NCBI RefSeq assembly: GCF_900109465.1
Contig: NZ_FOAZ01000001.1
Location: 690,833 to 754,832 of the forward strand
DNA: 64,000 bases
From: Streptacidiphilus jiangxiensis
GTDB taxonomy: Bacteria > Actinomycetota > Actinomycetes > Streptomycetales > Streptomycetaceae
Reading direction: 5' to 3'
Position numbers and translations under genes: made by a program. The notes beneath the pieces were generated by a model. That model worked only from the letters and a program-made list of their open reading frames with translations. It did no database searches and had not been told where the DNA came from. This document shows, piece by piece, positions 53,206 through 61,900 of this stretch (the first letter of the stretch is position 1; each line of letters opens with the position of its first letter).

Positions 53206-53982
53206 ATGGACCGTTTCGTGACGCTCGAGGTCGACGAGCACGGCGTCGGCGTGATCCGGCTCGACCGGCCCAAGATGAACGCCCTCGACATCGCGATGCA
53301 GGACCAGCTCAAGGAGGTGGCCGACGAGGCCACCCGTCGCCGTGACGTGCGCGCGGTGGTGCTGTGGGGCGGCGAGAAGGTCTTCGCGGCCGGCGCCGAC
53401 ATCAAGGAGATGCAGCGCATGGGCTACACCGACATGGTGGAGCGCGGCCCGGACCTGCAGGGTGCCTTCGACGCGGTGGCCCGGATCCCGAAGCCGGTCG
53501 TCGCGGCGGTGACCGGCTACGCCCTGGGCGGCGGCTGCGAGCTGACGCTCTGCGCGGACATCCGGGTCGCGGCGGACAACGCCAGGTTCGGCCAGCCGGA
53601 GATCCTGCTCGGCCTGATCCCCGGCGCCGGCGGCACCCAGCGCCTGGCCCGCCTGGTCGGCCCGGCCAAGGCCAAGGACCTGATTTTCACCGGCCGGATG
53701 GTCGACGCCGAGGAGGCGCTGCGGATCGGGCTCGCCGACTACGTCGTCCCGGCCGAGGAGGTCTTCGCGACCGCCCACGCGTGGGCCGCCAAGCTGGCCG
53801 CCGGCCCGCAGTACGCGCTGCGCGCCGCCAAGGAGGCCGTGGACCGCGGTCTGGAGTCCGATCTGGACACCGGCCTGACCATCGAGCGGAACCTGTTCGC
53901 CGGTCTGTTCGCGACCGAGGACCGGGAGATCGGCATGCGCAGCTTTGTCGAACAGGGGCCCGGCAAGGCCAAGTTCAACTGA
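53206..53982 (+). CDS. Enoyl-CoA hydratase/isomerase (crotonase family)
   Basis: A 258-residue enzyme that hydrates 2-enoyl-CoA in fatty-acid or amino-acid breakdown. It shows the oxyanion-hole motifs [10 protein letters not shown] and [11 protein letters not shown] and both catalytic glutamates: one in GGCEL and one in [16 protein letters not shown], matching the mammalian enzyme pattern, so true hydratase activity is likely. The length is typical. ATG 53206 follows GGGAGG. It stands alone between terminators. Confidence 0.93.
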   Translation: MDRFVTLEVDEHGVGVIRLDRPKMNALDIAMQDQLKEVADEATRRRDVRAVVLWGGEKVFAAGADIKEMQRMGYTDMVERGPDLQGAFDAVARIPKPVVAAVTGYALGGGCELTLCADIRVAADNARFGQPEILLGLIPGAGGTQRLARLVGPAKAKDLIFTGRMVDAEEALRIGLADYVVPAEEVFATAHAWAAKLAAGPQYALRAAKEAVDRGLESDLDTGLTIERNLFAGLFATEDREIGMRSFVEQGPGKAKFN

Positions 53983-53996
53983 TCACCTGCTGGTCG

Positions 53997-54040
53997 GGAG
54001 CCCGTCCGGAGCCGCGTCCACAAGCGGCTCGGCGGGCTCC
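53997..54040 (+). terminator. Terminator after the enoyl-CoA hydratase gene
   Basis: A long interrupted stem pairs GGAGCCCG (53997-54004) with CGGGCTCC (54033-54040), and inside it AGCCGC with GCGGCT. It begins 15 bp after the stop and is followed by ATTTGG. Confidence 0.75.
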
Positions 54041-54150
54041 ATTTGGCTGACCTGCGCGTATGCAAAGCAATTTGGCATATGCCCGAAGCAATCGATGATT
54101 TTTTGGTCAATGCGCTCCCGCGGGGGTCTCTGACGCGCCATCATGGGGTC

Positions 54151-54657
54151 ATGGCAGTACAGGGCGAAGCGGTACGGGAGCAGAGGGTGATCGTCGAGCG
54201 GTCGGAGCTGGTCGACACCGCGGGGTCGGGCGCGCTGGAGGAGGAACTCCAGAGCCTGGCGCGGCTGCTCTCGCCGGAGGGTGACGGGGCTGCGTTAGTC
54301 GCTCTTCCGGGCGTCACCGCGCGCGCCCGCCGGCTCACCTTGTCCGCCCTGGAGTCCTGGGGACTGGGCGGGCATGGTGAGGTGGCGGAGCAGTTGGTGG
54401 CGGAGCTGGTCGCGAACGCGGTCCGGCACACCGGCGGGCGCACCTTCGTGCTGCGGGTGCTGCGGGGTTCCGGGCGGATCCGGATCGAGCTGCGTGATCC
54501 TTCGCGGGCGCTGCCCTGTCTGATCAGGGGCGATGTGGAGGACGAGGCCGGGCGCGGCCTCTGTCTGGTCGACCAGCTGGCAGATCGCTGGGGTGTGGAC
54601 GTGCTGTCCCACGGCAAGTCGGTCTGGTTCGAGCTCAGGACGCGGCCTGCCGTCTGA
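54151..54657 (+). CDS. HATPase-type regulatory protein (anti-sigma/SpoIIAB-like), TTA-containing
   Basis: A 168-residue protein with a small GHKL ATPase domain (about 45-165) like the HATPase_c_2 proteins common in Streptomyces: N-box VAELVANAVRHTGG, then RIELRDPSRALP and the Gly-rich lid GRGLCLVDQLADRWG. Such proteins can phosphorylate anti-anti-sigma factors or bind sigma factors. Codon 49 is TTA (54295-54297), implying dependence on the bldA tRNA. ATG 54151 is chosen because the frame upstream is AT-rich promoter sequence. No partner gene is adjacent. A relatively AT-rich region (54055-54115) with TATGC/GCATA motifs precedes it. Confidence 0.87.
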   Translation: MAVQGEAVREQRVIVERSELVDTAGSGALEEELQSLARLLSPEGDGAALVALPGVTARARRLTLSALESWGLGGHGEVAEQLVAELVANAVRHTGGRTFVLRVLRGSGRIRIELRDPSRALPCLIRGDVEDEAGRGLCLVDQLADRWGVDVLSHGKSVWFELRTRPAV

Positions 54658-54962
54658 GGGGCCGCGCATGCAGGCCCGACATGAATGCGGGGCCCCCTGA
54701 TCTCGTTCGATCCTGGGGGCCCCTGCATTGGGCTGCGCGGCCAAGGGGGTGGTGCCGCGCCGGCGTCGGACGCGCTCGGGTCGGAGGCGTTCCGGTCACC
54801 GACTATCGCATGTGTCTCACCTGATGAGCAAAGCGACAAAACGGACATATGCGAATAAAGCGTTATGGAGTGCCGGGCATCACAAGGCCGACCCGACTGT
54901 TTGCTTGTCTTTCCCTTGCATGTCACCTGGCTAACCTTTGATCTTTCGGGTAGTACGTAGTC
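54658..54962 (+). other. Intergenic region before the MpaB-like gene
   Basis: About 305 bp without a gene. The first part holds the terminator at 54684-54729. The second (about 54825-54960) is unusually AT-rich for this genome, with GCAAAGCGACAAAACGG, GCGAATAAAGCG and TAACCTTTGATC-like stretches, and probably carries the promoter of the gene at 54963. Confidence 0.45.
54684..54729 (+). terminator. Terminator after the HATPase gene
   Basis: An imperfect stem of about 18 bp pairs AATGCGGGGCCCCCTGATC with GATCCTGGGGGCCCCTGCATT around a short loop, about 27 bp after the stop at 54657. Confidence 0.75.
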
Positions 54963-55883
54963 GTGGATATCCGACAGTCCATCCAGCGCCAGGTCTACGC
55001 CACCGTGCACGGCGCCGGCCTCGATCCCGCCCGCTACGACCGCCCCGACGGCGACCCAGGCCTCTTCGGTCCGGACAGTGTGGTGTGGCTGGTCCACGGC
55101 GACATCCCCGGCATGTTCACCGGCGGCATCGCCGCCCTGCTGCTGCAGTCGCTGCACCCGCTGGCGATGGCCGGGGTCGACCAGCACTCCCGCTACCGGG
55201 AGGACCCGATCGACCGGCTCAACCGCACGGCCGGCTTCGTCACCGTCACCAGCTACGGCTCGACCGCCGAGGCCGAGGCGGCGATCGAGCGGGTCCGCCG
55301 AGTCCACGACCACGTCCGTGGCGTCGCGCCGGACGGCCGCCGCTACGACGCCGCCGACCCGGAGCTGCTTCGCTGGGTCCACGTCGCCGAGACCGCCTGC
55401 TTCCTGGCGGGTTACCAGCGCTATGCGCGAACGCCGTTGACGCCGGGTCAGCAGGACCGCTACGTCGCCGAGTACGCCCGCGTCGCGGAGGCGCTGGGCG
55501 CGACCGGTGTCCCGCGTTCGGTGGCCGAGGTCCGCGCCTACCTGCGCGAGGTCCGACCGCAGCTCGCCGCCGGGGAGGCGGCGCTGACGGCGGTGGAGTT
55601 CCTGCGCACGCCGGGCGCGCTGGTCCAGGACCCCGCGCGCGGGCTCGTGATGCGCGTCCTGGTCGCCGGCGCGGTGGACCTGCTGCCGCACTGGGCGGTC
55701 GTCGAACTGCGCCTGCCACGCCCCACGGCACTGCGCACCTCCCGTGACCGCGCCGCGGTCCGCGCCCTGTCCCGGGTGCTGCGCTACGGCTGCGAGCCGT
55801 CCGTCGTCATCACGACGGCCCGAGCGCGCGCTCTGCGACCCGCCGCAGCTCCCGCTGGAACACCGCGCCCGCCTCGGGGTTGA
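54963..55883 (+). CDS. MpaB-like oxygenase family protein (DUF2236)
   Basis: A 306-residue helical protein of the DUF2236 / MpaB-like family, which includes haem-dependent latex-clearing and mycophenolic-acid pathway oxygenases. Family-like motifs are WLVHGDIPGMF, LLQSLHPLAMAGVDQHS, YREDPIDRLNRTAGFV and WVHVAETACFLAGYQRY. Conserved His and Arg residues in these segments could bind haem. The substrate is unknown. The start is GTG 54963 with no clear ribosome site, so a leaderless mRNA is possible. Its C-terminal tail (about the last 25 residues) overlaps the convergent MazG-like gene by 74 bp. Confidence 0.87.
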   Translation: MDIRQSIQRQVYATVHGAGLDPARYDRPDGDPGLFGPDSVVWLVHGDIPGMFTGGIAALLLQSLHPLAMAGVDQHSRYREDPIDRLNRTAGFVTVTSYGSTAEAEAAIERVRRVHDHVRGVAPDGRRYDAADPELLRWVHVAETACFLAGYQRYARTPLTPGQQDRYVAEYARVAEALGATGVPRSVAEVRAYLREVRPQLAAGEAALTAVEFLRTPGALVQDPARGLVMRVLVAGAVDLLPHWAVVELRLPRPTALRTSRDRAAVRALSRVLRYGCEPSVVITTARARALRPAAAPAGTPRPPRG

Positions 55884-56130
55884 GCCGGGTCAGCGCGACC
55901 ATCGAGGTGATGATGACGTCGCAGAGCTCCTTCTCCACGTCCGCCCAGGAGTGCGAGAAGCCCTTGCGCGGGTTCTGTCCGGTCGCCCCGATCACCGCCT
56001 CGGCGACCTCGCCGGCCTCCTCGGTGATCTTCAGGATCTGCAGGATCTTCTGCGTCTCGGGCGGGAGTTCGCTGTCCTTGGTGAGCCAGTGGTTCAGTTC
56101 TGCGATCGTCGCCCACGCGGAGTCGTCCAT
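55810..56130 (-). CDS. MazG-like NTP pyrophosphohydrolase family protein
   Basis: A 106-residue all-helical protein of the MazG-like type. The metal-binding acidic pattern is visible: KITEEAGEVAEAVIG (ExxE) followed by VEKELCDVIITSM (ExxD). Family members hydrolyse nucleoside triphosphates, often to cleanse the pool. ATG 56130 gives MDDSAWATIAELNHWL. It is divergent from the glycosyltransferase gene at 56262 and overlaps the 3' end of the MpaB-like gene by 74 bp, an antisense arrangement that could affect expression of both. Confidence 0.87.
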   Translation of the reverse strand: MDDSAWATIAELNHWLTKDSELPPETQKILQILKITEEAGEVAEAVIGATGQNPRKGFSHSWADVEKELCDVIITSMVALTRLNPEAGAVFQRELRRVAERALGPS

Positions 56131-56261
56131 GGGCGTCAGCGTAGAGGTGAACGAGTGGGGTGAGGACCGTGGATCCGTTGTGATGGGCGTGTGGTAGCGT
56201 CCCCGGCGGTCTGTCGATCGTGCGCGTAGGACGCACGGGTCCGGGCCGGGAAGGATCCTTG

Positions 56262-57545
56262 ATGACCGTCACTCCCGCGCTCCCGGACCAGTCCGAGGAG
56301 GTCGGATCCGCGGCGCCGTCCACGCCGCTGCCGCGGTGGCTGCCGCTGCCGGGCGTGGCGGTCACGCTCGTGGCGCTGGTGGGTTGGTGGGTCTGGCGGG
56401 AGACGCACCCGGTCGGGCTGAAGATGATGCTCGACCTCGGGGTCTACCGCGACGGCGGCGCGGCCCTGCGGCACGGTTCGGGGCTCTACCAGGGCCGGTA
56501 CACCGGGGCGCAGCTGCCGTTCACCTATCCGCCGTTCGCGGCGATGGTGTTCACCGCCGCGACGCTGGTCTCCTTCGCGCACGCGCAGGTGCTGATGGCC
56601 GCGATGACCGTCGTGGGGGTCTTCGCCGTCGCCTGGCTGTGCTGGGGTCGGCTCGGGTACCCCGCCTCCGCCGGGCGCGTCGGCGCGGCGCTGCTGGTGG
56701 GCGCGGTGGGGATGTGGACCGAGCCGGTCCAGCAGACGCTCTACTTCGGACAGGTCAACGTGCTGCTGATGCTGGTCGTGGTGGCGGACCTCTGTCTCGC
56801 CGACGGCAACCGGCTCAAGGGCGTCGGCGTGGGCCTCGCGGCCGGCTTCAAGCTGGTGCCGGGCATCTTCATCCTCTACCTGCTGCTGACCCGCCGGTTC
56901 CGGGCCGCCGCCGTCTCCGTGGGCGTCCTCGTCGCCACCGTCGGGATCGCCTACGCGCTCTTCCCGACCGAGTCCGGCCAGTACTGGGGCGGGCTCTTCC
57001 TGGACTCCAACCGCGTCGGACCGATCGGCTACCTCGGCGACCAGTCCCTGCACGGACTGGTCTACCGCGCGCTGCACGGCGGCCCCGACGTCCAGGCCGT
57101 CTGGGCGGTCCTCGCCGCGCTGGTCGCCGCGCTCGGGCTGTGGGTCGCCACGCGGCAGCACCGCGCGGGCCGGGAACTGCTCGGCGTGCTCGCCACCGCC
57201 GTCACCGGGCTGCTGGTCTCGCCCATCTCCTGGTCGCACCACTGGGTGTGGGTCGTCCCGGCCCTGGTCCTGCTCGCCGACGTGGCCCTGCGGCGGCGCT
57301 CCGGCCTGCTCCGGGCGGCTCCGGCCGCCGTCGCACTGTTCTTCGCCGCCTGGCCGCGCGACATCTCCGGACTGGGCGTGCTCCCGTCGGGGGCGATCTG
57401 GTTCCTGCCGAACCACCACCACCTGGAGTACGGCTGGAGCGCGGCGCAGACCGCGCTGGGCGAGTCCTACTCCGTGCTCGGCCTGGGCCTGCTGGCCGGG
57501 CTCTCACTCGCCCCGCTGCGCGGGCGCTACCGCAGCAGCAGGTAG
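56262..57545 (+). CDS. GT87-type (DUF2029) membrane glycosyltransferase
   Basis: A 427-residue polytopic membrane protein of the GT-C fold, like actinobacterial polyprenol-phosphate-mannose-dependent mannosyltransferases. The first external loop carries the acidic catalytic motif LDLGVYRDGGAAL, followed by YTGAQLPFTYPPFAA. About ten hydrophobic helices follow, with SWSHHWVWVVPA near helix 8. It probably adds mannose or a related sugar to a lipid or wall glycan on the outer face. ATG 56262 has GGGAAGGA upstream. It ends 19 bp inside the convergent gene at 57527. Confidence 0.9.
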   Translation: MTVTPALPDQSEEVGSAAPSTPLPRWLPLPGVAVTLVALVGWWVWRETHPVGLKMMLDLGVYRDGGAALRHGSGLYQGRYTGAQLPFTYPPFAAMVFTAATLVSFAHAQVLMAAMTVVGVFAVAWLCWGRLGYPASAGRVGAALLVGAVGMWTEPVQQTLYFGQVNVLLMLVVVADLCLADGNRLKGVGVGLAAGFKLVPGIFILYLLLTRRFRAAAVSVGVLVATVGIAYALFPTESGQYWGGLFLDSNRVGPIGYLGDQSLHGLVYRALHGGPDVQAVWAVLAALVAALGLWVATRQHRAGRELLGVLATAVTGLLVSPISWSHHWVWVVPALVLLADVALRRRSGLLRAAPAAVALFFAAWPRDISGLGVLPSGAIWFLPNHHHLEYGWSAAQTALGESYSVLGLGLLAGLSLAPLRGRYRSSR

Positions 57546-58114
57546 GCGGCGGCTCCGACGAGCAGCGGCAGCAGCCAGTAGGCGCGGAGGCTGCCACGCG
57601 TCGCCGGCGGTTCGCTCTGCCGGGACGCCTCGGGCGCGCTGTCGATCCGGGCCGCTTCGGCGCGGTCCGCCCAGGCGCCGTCGGGGTTGACCTGCGGGGT
57701 CACCCGCCACGGGTGCTCGGTGTAGTGGTCGACGACGACGGTCCGCCCCGCCTCCCAGCGCGCGAGATCCATGACGTTCACCCGGGCGTGGGCGTCGACC
57801 CGGTAGGCGGGCCGCCCCTCCGGCGCCACGGTCAGGTCGAGCCGCAGCAGGTGGTCGGGCCCCTCGCTGACGGCCCGGGAGGACTCCACCCGGGCCAGCG
57901 TCCGCTCGGTCGGGCCCTTCGCGTCGAGGCCGGCCCGCCGGCGGCTGCCGGCCTTCAGCAGCGCCGCGGCGACGATTGCCGTCCACGGCGCCAGGTTGAT
58001 GCCGAGCACGAACTCCACGACGCCGCTGCCGCTGTCGAGTTGCGTCGCGCCGTGCGCCATCGCGCCGAGCTCGCCACCGACCAGGCACCACAGGACCACA
58101 CCGATCCAGAACAC
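57527..58114 (-). CDS. Membrane protein of unknown function, 195 aa
   Basis: A protein with two N-terminal hydrophobic segments (FWIGVVLWCLVGGELGAMA; VLGINLAPWTAIVAAALL), an exported-looking or cytoplasmic beta domain (about 70-150; HARVNVMDLARWEAGRTVVV) and a C-terminal hydrophobic segment (AYWLLPLLVGAAAYLLL). I recognise no family with confidence. GTG 58114 is preferred for GGAGGGGG at good spacing; ATG 58162 (MRRDTG) would add 16 basic residues without a ribosome site. It is convergent with the GT87 gene. Confidence 0.7.
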   Translation of the reverse strand: MFWIGVVLWCLVGGELGAMAHGATQLDSGSGVVEFVLGINLAPWTAIVAAALLKAGSRRRAGLDAKGPTERTLARVESSRAVSEGPDHLLRLDLTVAPEGRPAYRVDAHARVNVMDLARWEAGRTVVVDHYTEHPWRVTPQVNPDGAWADRAEAARIDSAPEASRQSEPPATRGSLRAYWLLPLLVGAAAYLLLR

Positions 58115-58209
58115 CGCCGACCCCCTCCGCCGGGCTGCTGCGCGGCCCGTGTCGCGGCGCATCGTAGCGCCGTGAGGCGGCCGGTCAGAAGCACCGGTCA
58201 GAAGCGCTC

Positions 58210-59724
58210 TCAGTACCTTCGCAGCAGCGGCCAGAGGGCAGCCCACGAACGGTCCGGCCCCGTACAGAGCACCACCGCCGCGTGCTGCTCCATGTTCGGT
58301 GTGCCGTGCCCGTTGTCGACGCGCGCGACCGGGCGGCAGTCCCGGAAGTGTTGCTCCAGGCCCGCGGAGTGGGCGGGGTGGACGAGCAGCACCGGCCCGT
58401 CGTCCGAGGCCGGTGGCGGACCCCAGAACCACAGGCCCATGTGCCCGGACCAGGGCGCGGGCAGCCCGAGCGCGGGCCCGTAGTGGGCGATGGCCCCGGC
58501 CTCACCGTAGTTGGCGGTGAGCACGACCGCGTGGGACCGCTCCGCGGGCGGGATCGCCGCCCAGCCGACGGCGGTCGCGGCGGTGAGCTCCTGCCAGCCG
58601 ACCTCCTCGCCGATGTCGGGGTCGACCGTGATCGGGACCGCCAGCGCGGAGGCCGGCAGCACCGGCAGCGCCGCGAGGGTGCTGGTGAGCAGCGCGGTGC
58701 CGAGCAGCAGGGCCAGCTTGCCGCGCTTCTCGCGCAGCCAGTGCGCGAACGGCGCGCACCCGGCGGCGGTGACCGCGTACAGCAGCGGGATCGGGTAGTA
58801 GCCCTTGCCGCCGCCGACGAGCACCAGCGCGCACAGCGCCAGCCAGGCCGCCGCGACCGGACGGGCCCAGCGCAGCTGCTCCTCGCGCAGCAGCCGCCTC
58901 AGGCCCGTGATCCACAAGGGGGCGAGCAGCGGCGAGAGCTGCAGGAGCTGGAGCGGGATCGCCACCAGCCGCCCGGCCAACCCCTGTGCCGCACTGATGT
59001 TGTGGCCGACCGCCAGCTCCGGCCAGCCGTGCGCAGCCTGCCACCACAGCACCGGCACGGCGAACGGCAGCGCCGCGAGCAGCGCGGTCAGCGGGCCGCG
59101 CAGCTCACGGCCTCGCGGCAGGAACCGTCCGTGCGGGCCGGTGGTCAGGACCGCGGCCAGCAGCACCGGCACCAGGACGAGCACCAGCAGCTTGTTGAGT
59201 GCCGCGATCCCGACCGCGAGGCCGAGCAGCGGCCACCAGTGTGCCTCGCCCGTTGTTCCGGTGGTGCGCAGCAGGCGCAGCGTCAGCAGCGTGATGACCA
59301 GCCAGGACGCCAGGTCGAACGTCGAGGTGGAGAGCAGGTGCCCGTTGCCCAGCAGGTAGCCGGAGCAGGAGACGGCGGCCGCCGCGACGACCTGCCCGTC
59401 CCGCTCGGCGCCGAGTTCGCGTGCGATCAGCGCGGTGAGTGCGACGGAGGCGGCGGCGAGCAGGGCGGGCACGACCCGGATCCCGGTGGGCGTGGCGCCG
59501 AACAGGTCCGCGCCGAACCGGGCCAGCAGCGGTGTCAGCGGCGGCTGGTCCGGGTAGCCCCAGGCGGGATGTCGTCCGGCGAGCAGGAAGTACAGCTCGT
59601 CGCGGTGGAACCCGTACCGGCCGGACAGGGCGACCAGCACCACGGTGACCACGGCGCAGAGCGCCGCGACCGGCGCGGCCGCGAAAGGCGGCAGCGCGGA
59701 CTGCACTTTCCCCCGAGCGTGCAT
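58210..59724 (-). CDS. GT39/ArnT-like membrane glycosyltransferase
   Basis: A 504-residue GT-C family membrane protein. The first loop holds GRYGFHRDELYFLLAGRHPA, with the Asp-Glu pair typical of PMT/ArnT-like enzymes, followed by WGYPDQPPLTPLLAR. Around eleven helices follow, then a soluble C-terminal domain (about 380-504; VLTANYGEAGAIAHYGP). Such enzymes use lipid-linked sugars to modify proteins, lipids or wall polymers. ATG 59724 is chosen; the upstream frame is antisense to the DUF1906 gene. Together with the GT87 gene nearby it suggests a small envelope-glycosylation neighbourhood. Confidence 0.9.
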   Translation of the reverse strand: MHARGKVQSALPPFAAAPVAALCAVVTVVLVALSGRYGFHRDELYFLLAGRHPAWGYPDQPPLTPLLARFGADLFGATPTGIRVVPALLAAASVALTALIARELGAERDGQVVAAAAVSCSGYLLGNGHLLSTSTFDLASWLVITLLTLRLLRTTGTTGEAHWWPLLGLAVGIAALNKLLVLVLVPVLLAAVLTTGPHGRFLPRGRELRGPLTALLAALPFAVPVLWWQAAHGWPELAVGHNISAAQGLAGRLVAIPLQLLQLSPLLAPLWITGLRRLLREEQLRWARPVAAAWLALCALVLVGGGKGYYPIPLLYAVTAAGCAPFAHWLREKRGKLALLLGTALLTSTLAALPVLPASALAVPITVDPDIGEEVGWQELTAATAVGWAAIPPAERSHAVVLTANYGEAGAIAHYGPALGLPAPWSGHMGLWFWGPPPASDDGPVLLVHPAHSAGLEQHFRDCRPVARVDNGHGTPNMEQHAAVVLCTGPDRSWAALWPLLRRY

Positions 59725-59780
59725 GGCTCCAGGGTGCCAGCGCCGGGCGTGGTCGGAGAAGCCCTCAGCCGAGGCTGCTC

Positions 59781-60656
59781 TCAGCCGATGACGGCGACCG
59801 GTGCGTCCCAGGCGTCGTGGTCGAGGGTGAGCGTCACGCCGCCGTACGTCTCGCGGAGGTTGACCGCGTACTGGTGGGCGCGCCGGTGGCCGGTCCACAG
59901 GGTCGTGGGCCACGGGAAGCCGGTGGTGGTGTTGGCGTAGCCGTCGTAGCGCGCGTACCAGAACGCGTCCGGCATGGACGCGACGCCGCGCACCTTCGCC
60001 TTGGCGACGGCGTCGGCGCTGGAGCGGCTGAAGCCGTAGAAGCCCGCGAGGTAGCCGGCCGAGTGCGCGGCGCGGTCCCACGCCTGGGTGTAGATCAGCA
60101 CGGACTGGACGCAGGCGGCGTTCGCCGTGTCGTAGGCCTCCATGTCGAGGTAGATCGCGCTGCCCTTGCGCATGCCGAGCGCGGCGGCCTTGCGGGCGGC
60201 GTCGGCGCCGTCCGCCGCACCGAGCGAGGAGGCGTTGGCGGCGGAGATCCGCTCCGGGTTGGCGGAGGTCTGGCACGGCGGCTGGGCGCCGACGTACAGC
60301 GGGATCAACTGCCAGCCGACGGCGGCGACCTGGGTCACCCAGGAGGCGGTGAGGTTGGGCTGCGCGCAGCCCCGGCTCTTGCCGCCGATGTAGACGGCGG
60401 CGGCACCGTAGGGGGAGGCCTTCCGCCAGGCCTTCATGGTGGTGAGCGACGGCGCGGTGCAGGCGTCGAAGGCCCGTCCGGTGAAGACGCGCGGGGCGGG
60501 GACGGTGGCCGTGCTGGTCGCGGTGGTCGCCGCGCGGGGAGCGGTCGTCGTGCCCCCGGTCACGCTCGCCATCGCCGTCCCGCCGAGAGCGAGGGCGGCA
60601 ACGGCCGTCACGGACAGCAGGAGGGGGCGGCGCTTGAAGCGGCGGCGGTGCGACAC
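59781..60656 (-). CDS. DUF1906 (glycoside hydrolase-like) secreted protein
   Basis: A 291-residue exported protein. The N-terminus MSHRRRFKRRPLLLSV... is a basic signal sequence cleaved after about residue 30. A Thr/Ala linker leads to the DUF1906 domain (about 58-291), a TIM-barrel relative of GH25-type lysozymes: GRAFDACTAPSL, AAVYIGGKSRGCAQPN, GWQLIPLYVGAQ, IYLDMEAYD (acidic active-site-like pair) and FYGFSRSS. Homologues are Tat-exported in mycobacteria. It probably acts on, or binds, cell-wall glycan. The start is GTG 60656. Confidence 0.9.
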   Translation of the reverse strand: MSHRRRFKRRPLLLSVTAVAALALGGTAMASVTGGTTTAPRAATTATSTATVPAPRVFTGRAFDACTAPSLTTMKAWRKASPYGAAAVYIGGKSRGCAQPNLTASWVTQVAAVGWQLIPLYVGAQPPCQTSANPERISAANASSLGAADGADAARKAAALGMRKGSAIYLDMEAYDTANAACVQSVLIYTQAWDRAAHSAGYLAGFYGFSRSSADAVAKAKVRGVASMPDAFWYARYDGYANTTTGFPWPTTLWTGHRRAHQYAVNLRETYGGVTLTLDHDAWDAPVAVIG

Positions 60657-60831
60657 GGGGACCTCGTCAGTCGGGTTCGGCGGCGGATCCGGGGACCTTG
60701 ATCGAACTGAATGGCTATCACCACGCCGAGGGAGATGGCAAGTCGGGTTCCGGTTCCGCCCCGGCGTCCAGGGTCGCGCGCAACCGTGAACCGCGCGGTG
60801 GTCGGGGCGCGTTGACGCCGACCGCGTGGGG

Positions 60832-61290
60832 TCAGCGATCGTGCGGAAGTGTGGGCCGGGTGACCGGTACGACGGTGAGGAGGTTGTCCAGCCCCTTGAA
60901 GTCGTCGGGGTTGGTGGTGAACAAGGGAAGGCTCTCTGCGACGGCGATGGCGGCGATCATCAGATCGGCCACGCGCCGTCGGGGCTTCCGGCCCGCGCTG
61001 ATCACGGCTGCGCAGATCCTTCCGTAGACACGTGCGGCCTCCGTGTCGAACGGGATGGGATCAAACTCGTTCTCGGCACGCTGGAGGACGTCGAGTCGAC
61101 GAGCTCGTTCCTCGTGTTCGTCGTAGTCGGTCTGTTCCTCGTTCCGCCGGACCTCGTGTGGCCCGGCGGAGAGTTCGGCCAGGGTGATGGCGGTGATGGC
61201 CATCTCCGCGGGCAACTCGGCCGGGTCCACCGAGCGGCGCAGGATCATGATGTTGGTGTCGAGCAGGCCTTGCTCATACTCAACGGGCAT
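60832..61290 (-). CDS. PIN-domain toxin (VapC-like RNase)
   Basis: A 152-residue PIN-domain protein. The acidic residues of the Mg2+ site are seen: LLDTNIMIL (Asp11), ITLAELSAGP (Glu39), RVADLMIAAIA and TTNPDDFKG. Toxins of this family cleave RNA, often tRNA. A loop of charged residues (NEEQTDYDEHEERARR, about 50-65) extends the usual core. ATG 61290 lies 11 bp inside the 3' end of the antitoxin gene, giving the usual antitoxin-first coupling. Confidence 0.9.
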   Translation of the reverse strand: MPVEYEQGLLDTNIMILRRSVDPAELPAEMAITAITLAELSAGPHEVRRNEEQTDYDEHEERARRLDVLQRAENEFDPIPFDTEAARVYGRICAAVISAGRKPRRRVADLMIAAIAVAESLPLFTTNPDDFKGLDNLLTVVPVTRPTLPHDR

Positions 61291-61549
61291 ACGGATCGTC
61301 CGTCTCCTGAGCGGCGGTGGCGTCCTGATCCGCGCGGAAGGTCTCCAGCGAGATGTCCGGTGCGCCTTGTGACATCGCCGCGAACTCGGCTCGGGGGACG
61401 AAACGCCGTCGGCGCTTCAACGGGATCAGTTCCCCGATCTGGTGGCCGTCGCGCGTCACGGTGAACGACTGGCCGGCCTCGACGGCGTCCATGATCTCTC
61501 TCGACCTGCTGCGCAGGTCCCGTTGCGTGATCTCCGGTTGCGCTGTCAT
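61280..61549 (-). CDS. Phd/YefM-family antitoxin
   Basis: An 89-residue antitoxin. The N-terminal DNA-binding Phd domain is clear (ITQRDLRSRSREIMDAVEAG followed by FTVTRDGHQIGELIPLKR). The C-terminal, acidic, flexible tail (about 55-89; ISLETFRADQDA) would wrap and block the toxin. It should repress its own promoter, which lies upstream of 61549. It pairs with the PIN toxin by an 11-bp overlap. Confidence 0.9.
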   Translation of the reverse strand: MTAQPEITQRDLRSRSREIMDAVEAGQSFTVTRDGHQIGELIPLKRRRRFVPRAEFAAMSQGAPDISLETFRADQDATAAQETDDPYAR

Positions 61550-61575
61550 GCCACAAGGCTATCGAGGTGTGCCAC

Positions 61576-61900
61576 TGGGTGCTACATCGCGGCACGGGGT
61601 GGGAAATCCAGTGCCGCGCCAGGAGCGGGATGCCGGCGGTCGACAGCCGTTGGGACCGGCAGGCCGAGCACCGCGACACCTACCTGACCCGGTTGGTCCA
61701 CCGCCTGGACCTGCCGCTTGCGCCGATTGAGCAGCATTTGCTCCTGGGAGGCGACGGTCCACTCCCACGCGCGAGCGGCGATCCTCGAAGGCCTGCGCGG
61801 CTGCGCGCCCGACCCGCTCGCGCCGGAGATCCGCGAGGCGGTGGCCCGACGCCTGGGGCGCCGGGCCGGGCCGTCGGACGCGGACGTCAGCACTCGATGA
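61576..61900 (+). pseudogene. Possible degenerate coding remnant beside the toxin-antitoxin pair
   Basis: Two plus-strand reading frames look like parts of one protein separated by a frameshift near 61740: RQAEHRDTYLTRLVHRLD.. in one frame and, directly after, HSHARAAILEGLRGCAPD then IREAVARRLG in another, ending at a stop at 61898-61900. Neither piece has a start with a ribosome site. No family is recognised. The 3' end overlaps the sdaA stop by 14 bp. It may be a relic of an accessory gene. Confidence 0.35.

Noticed and set aside
61245..61679. Minus-strand frame overlapping the toxin-antitoxin region
   Set aside because: It overlaps the antitoxin gene in another phase and lacks recognisable motifs.
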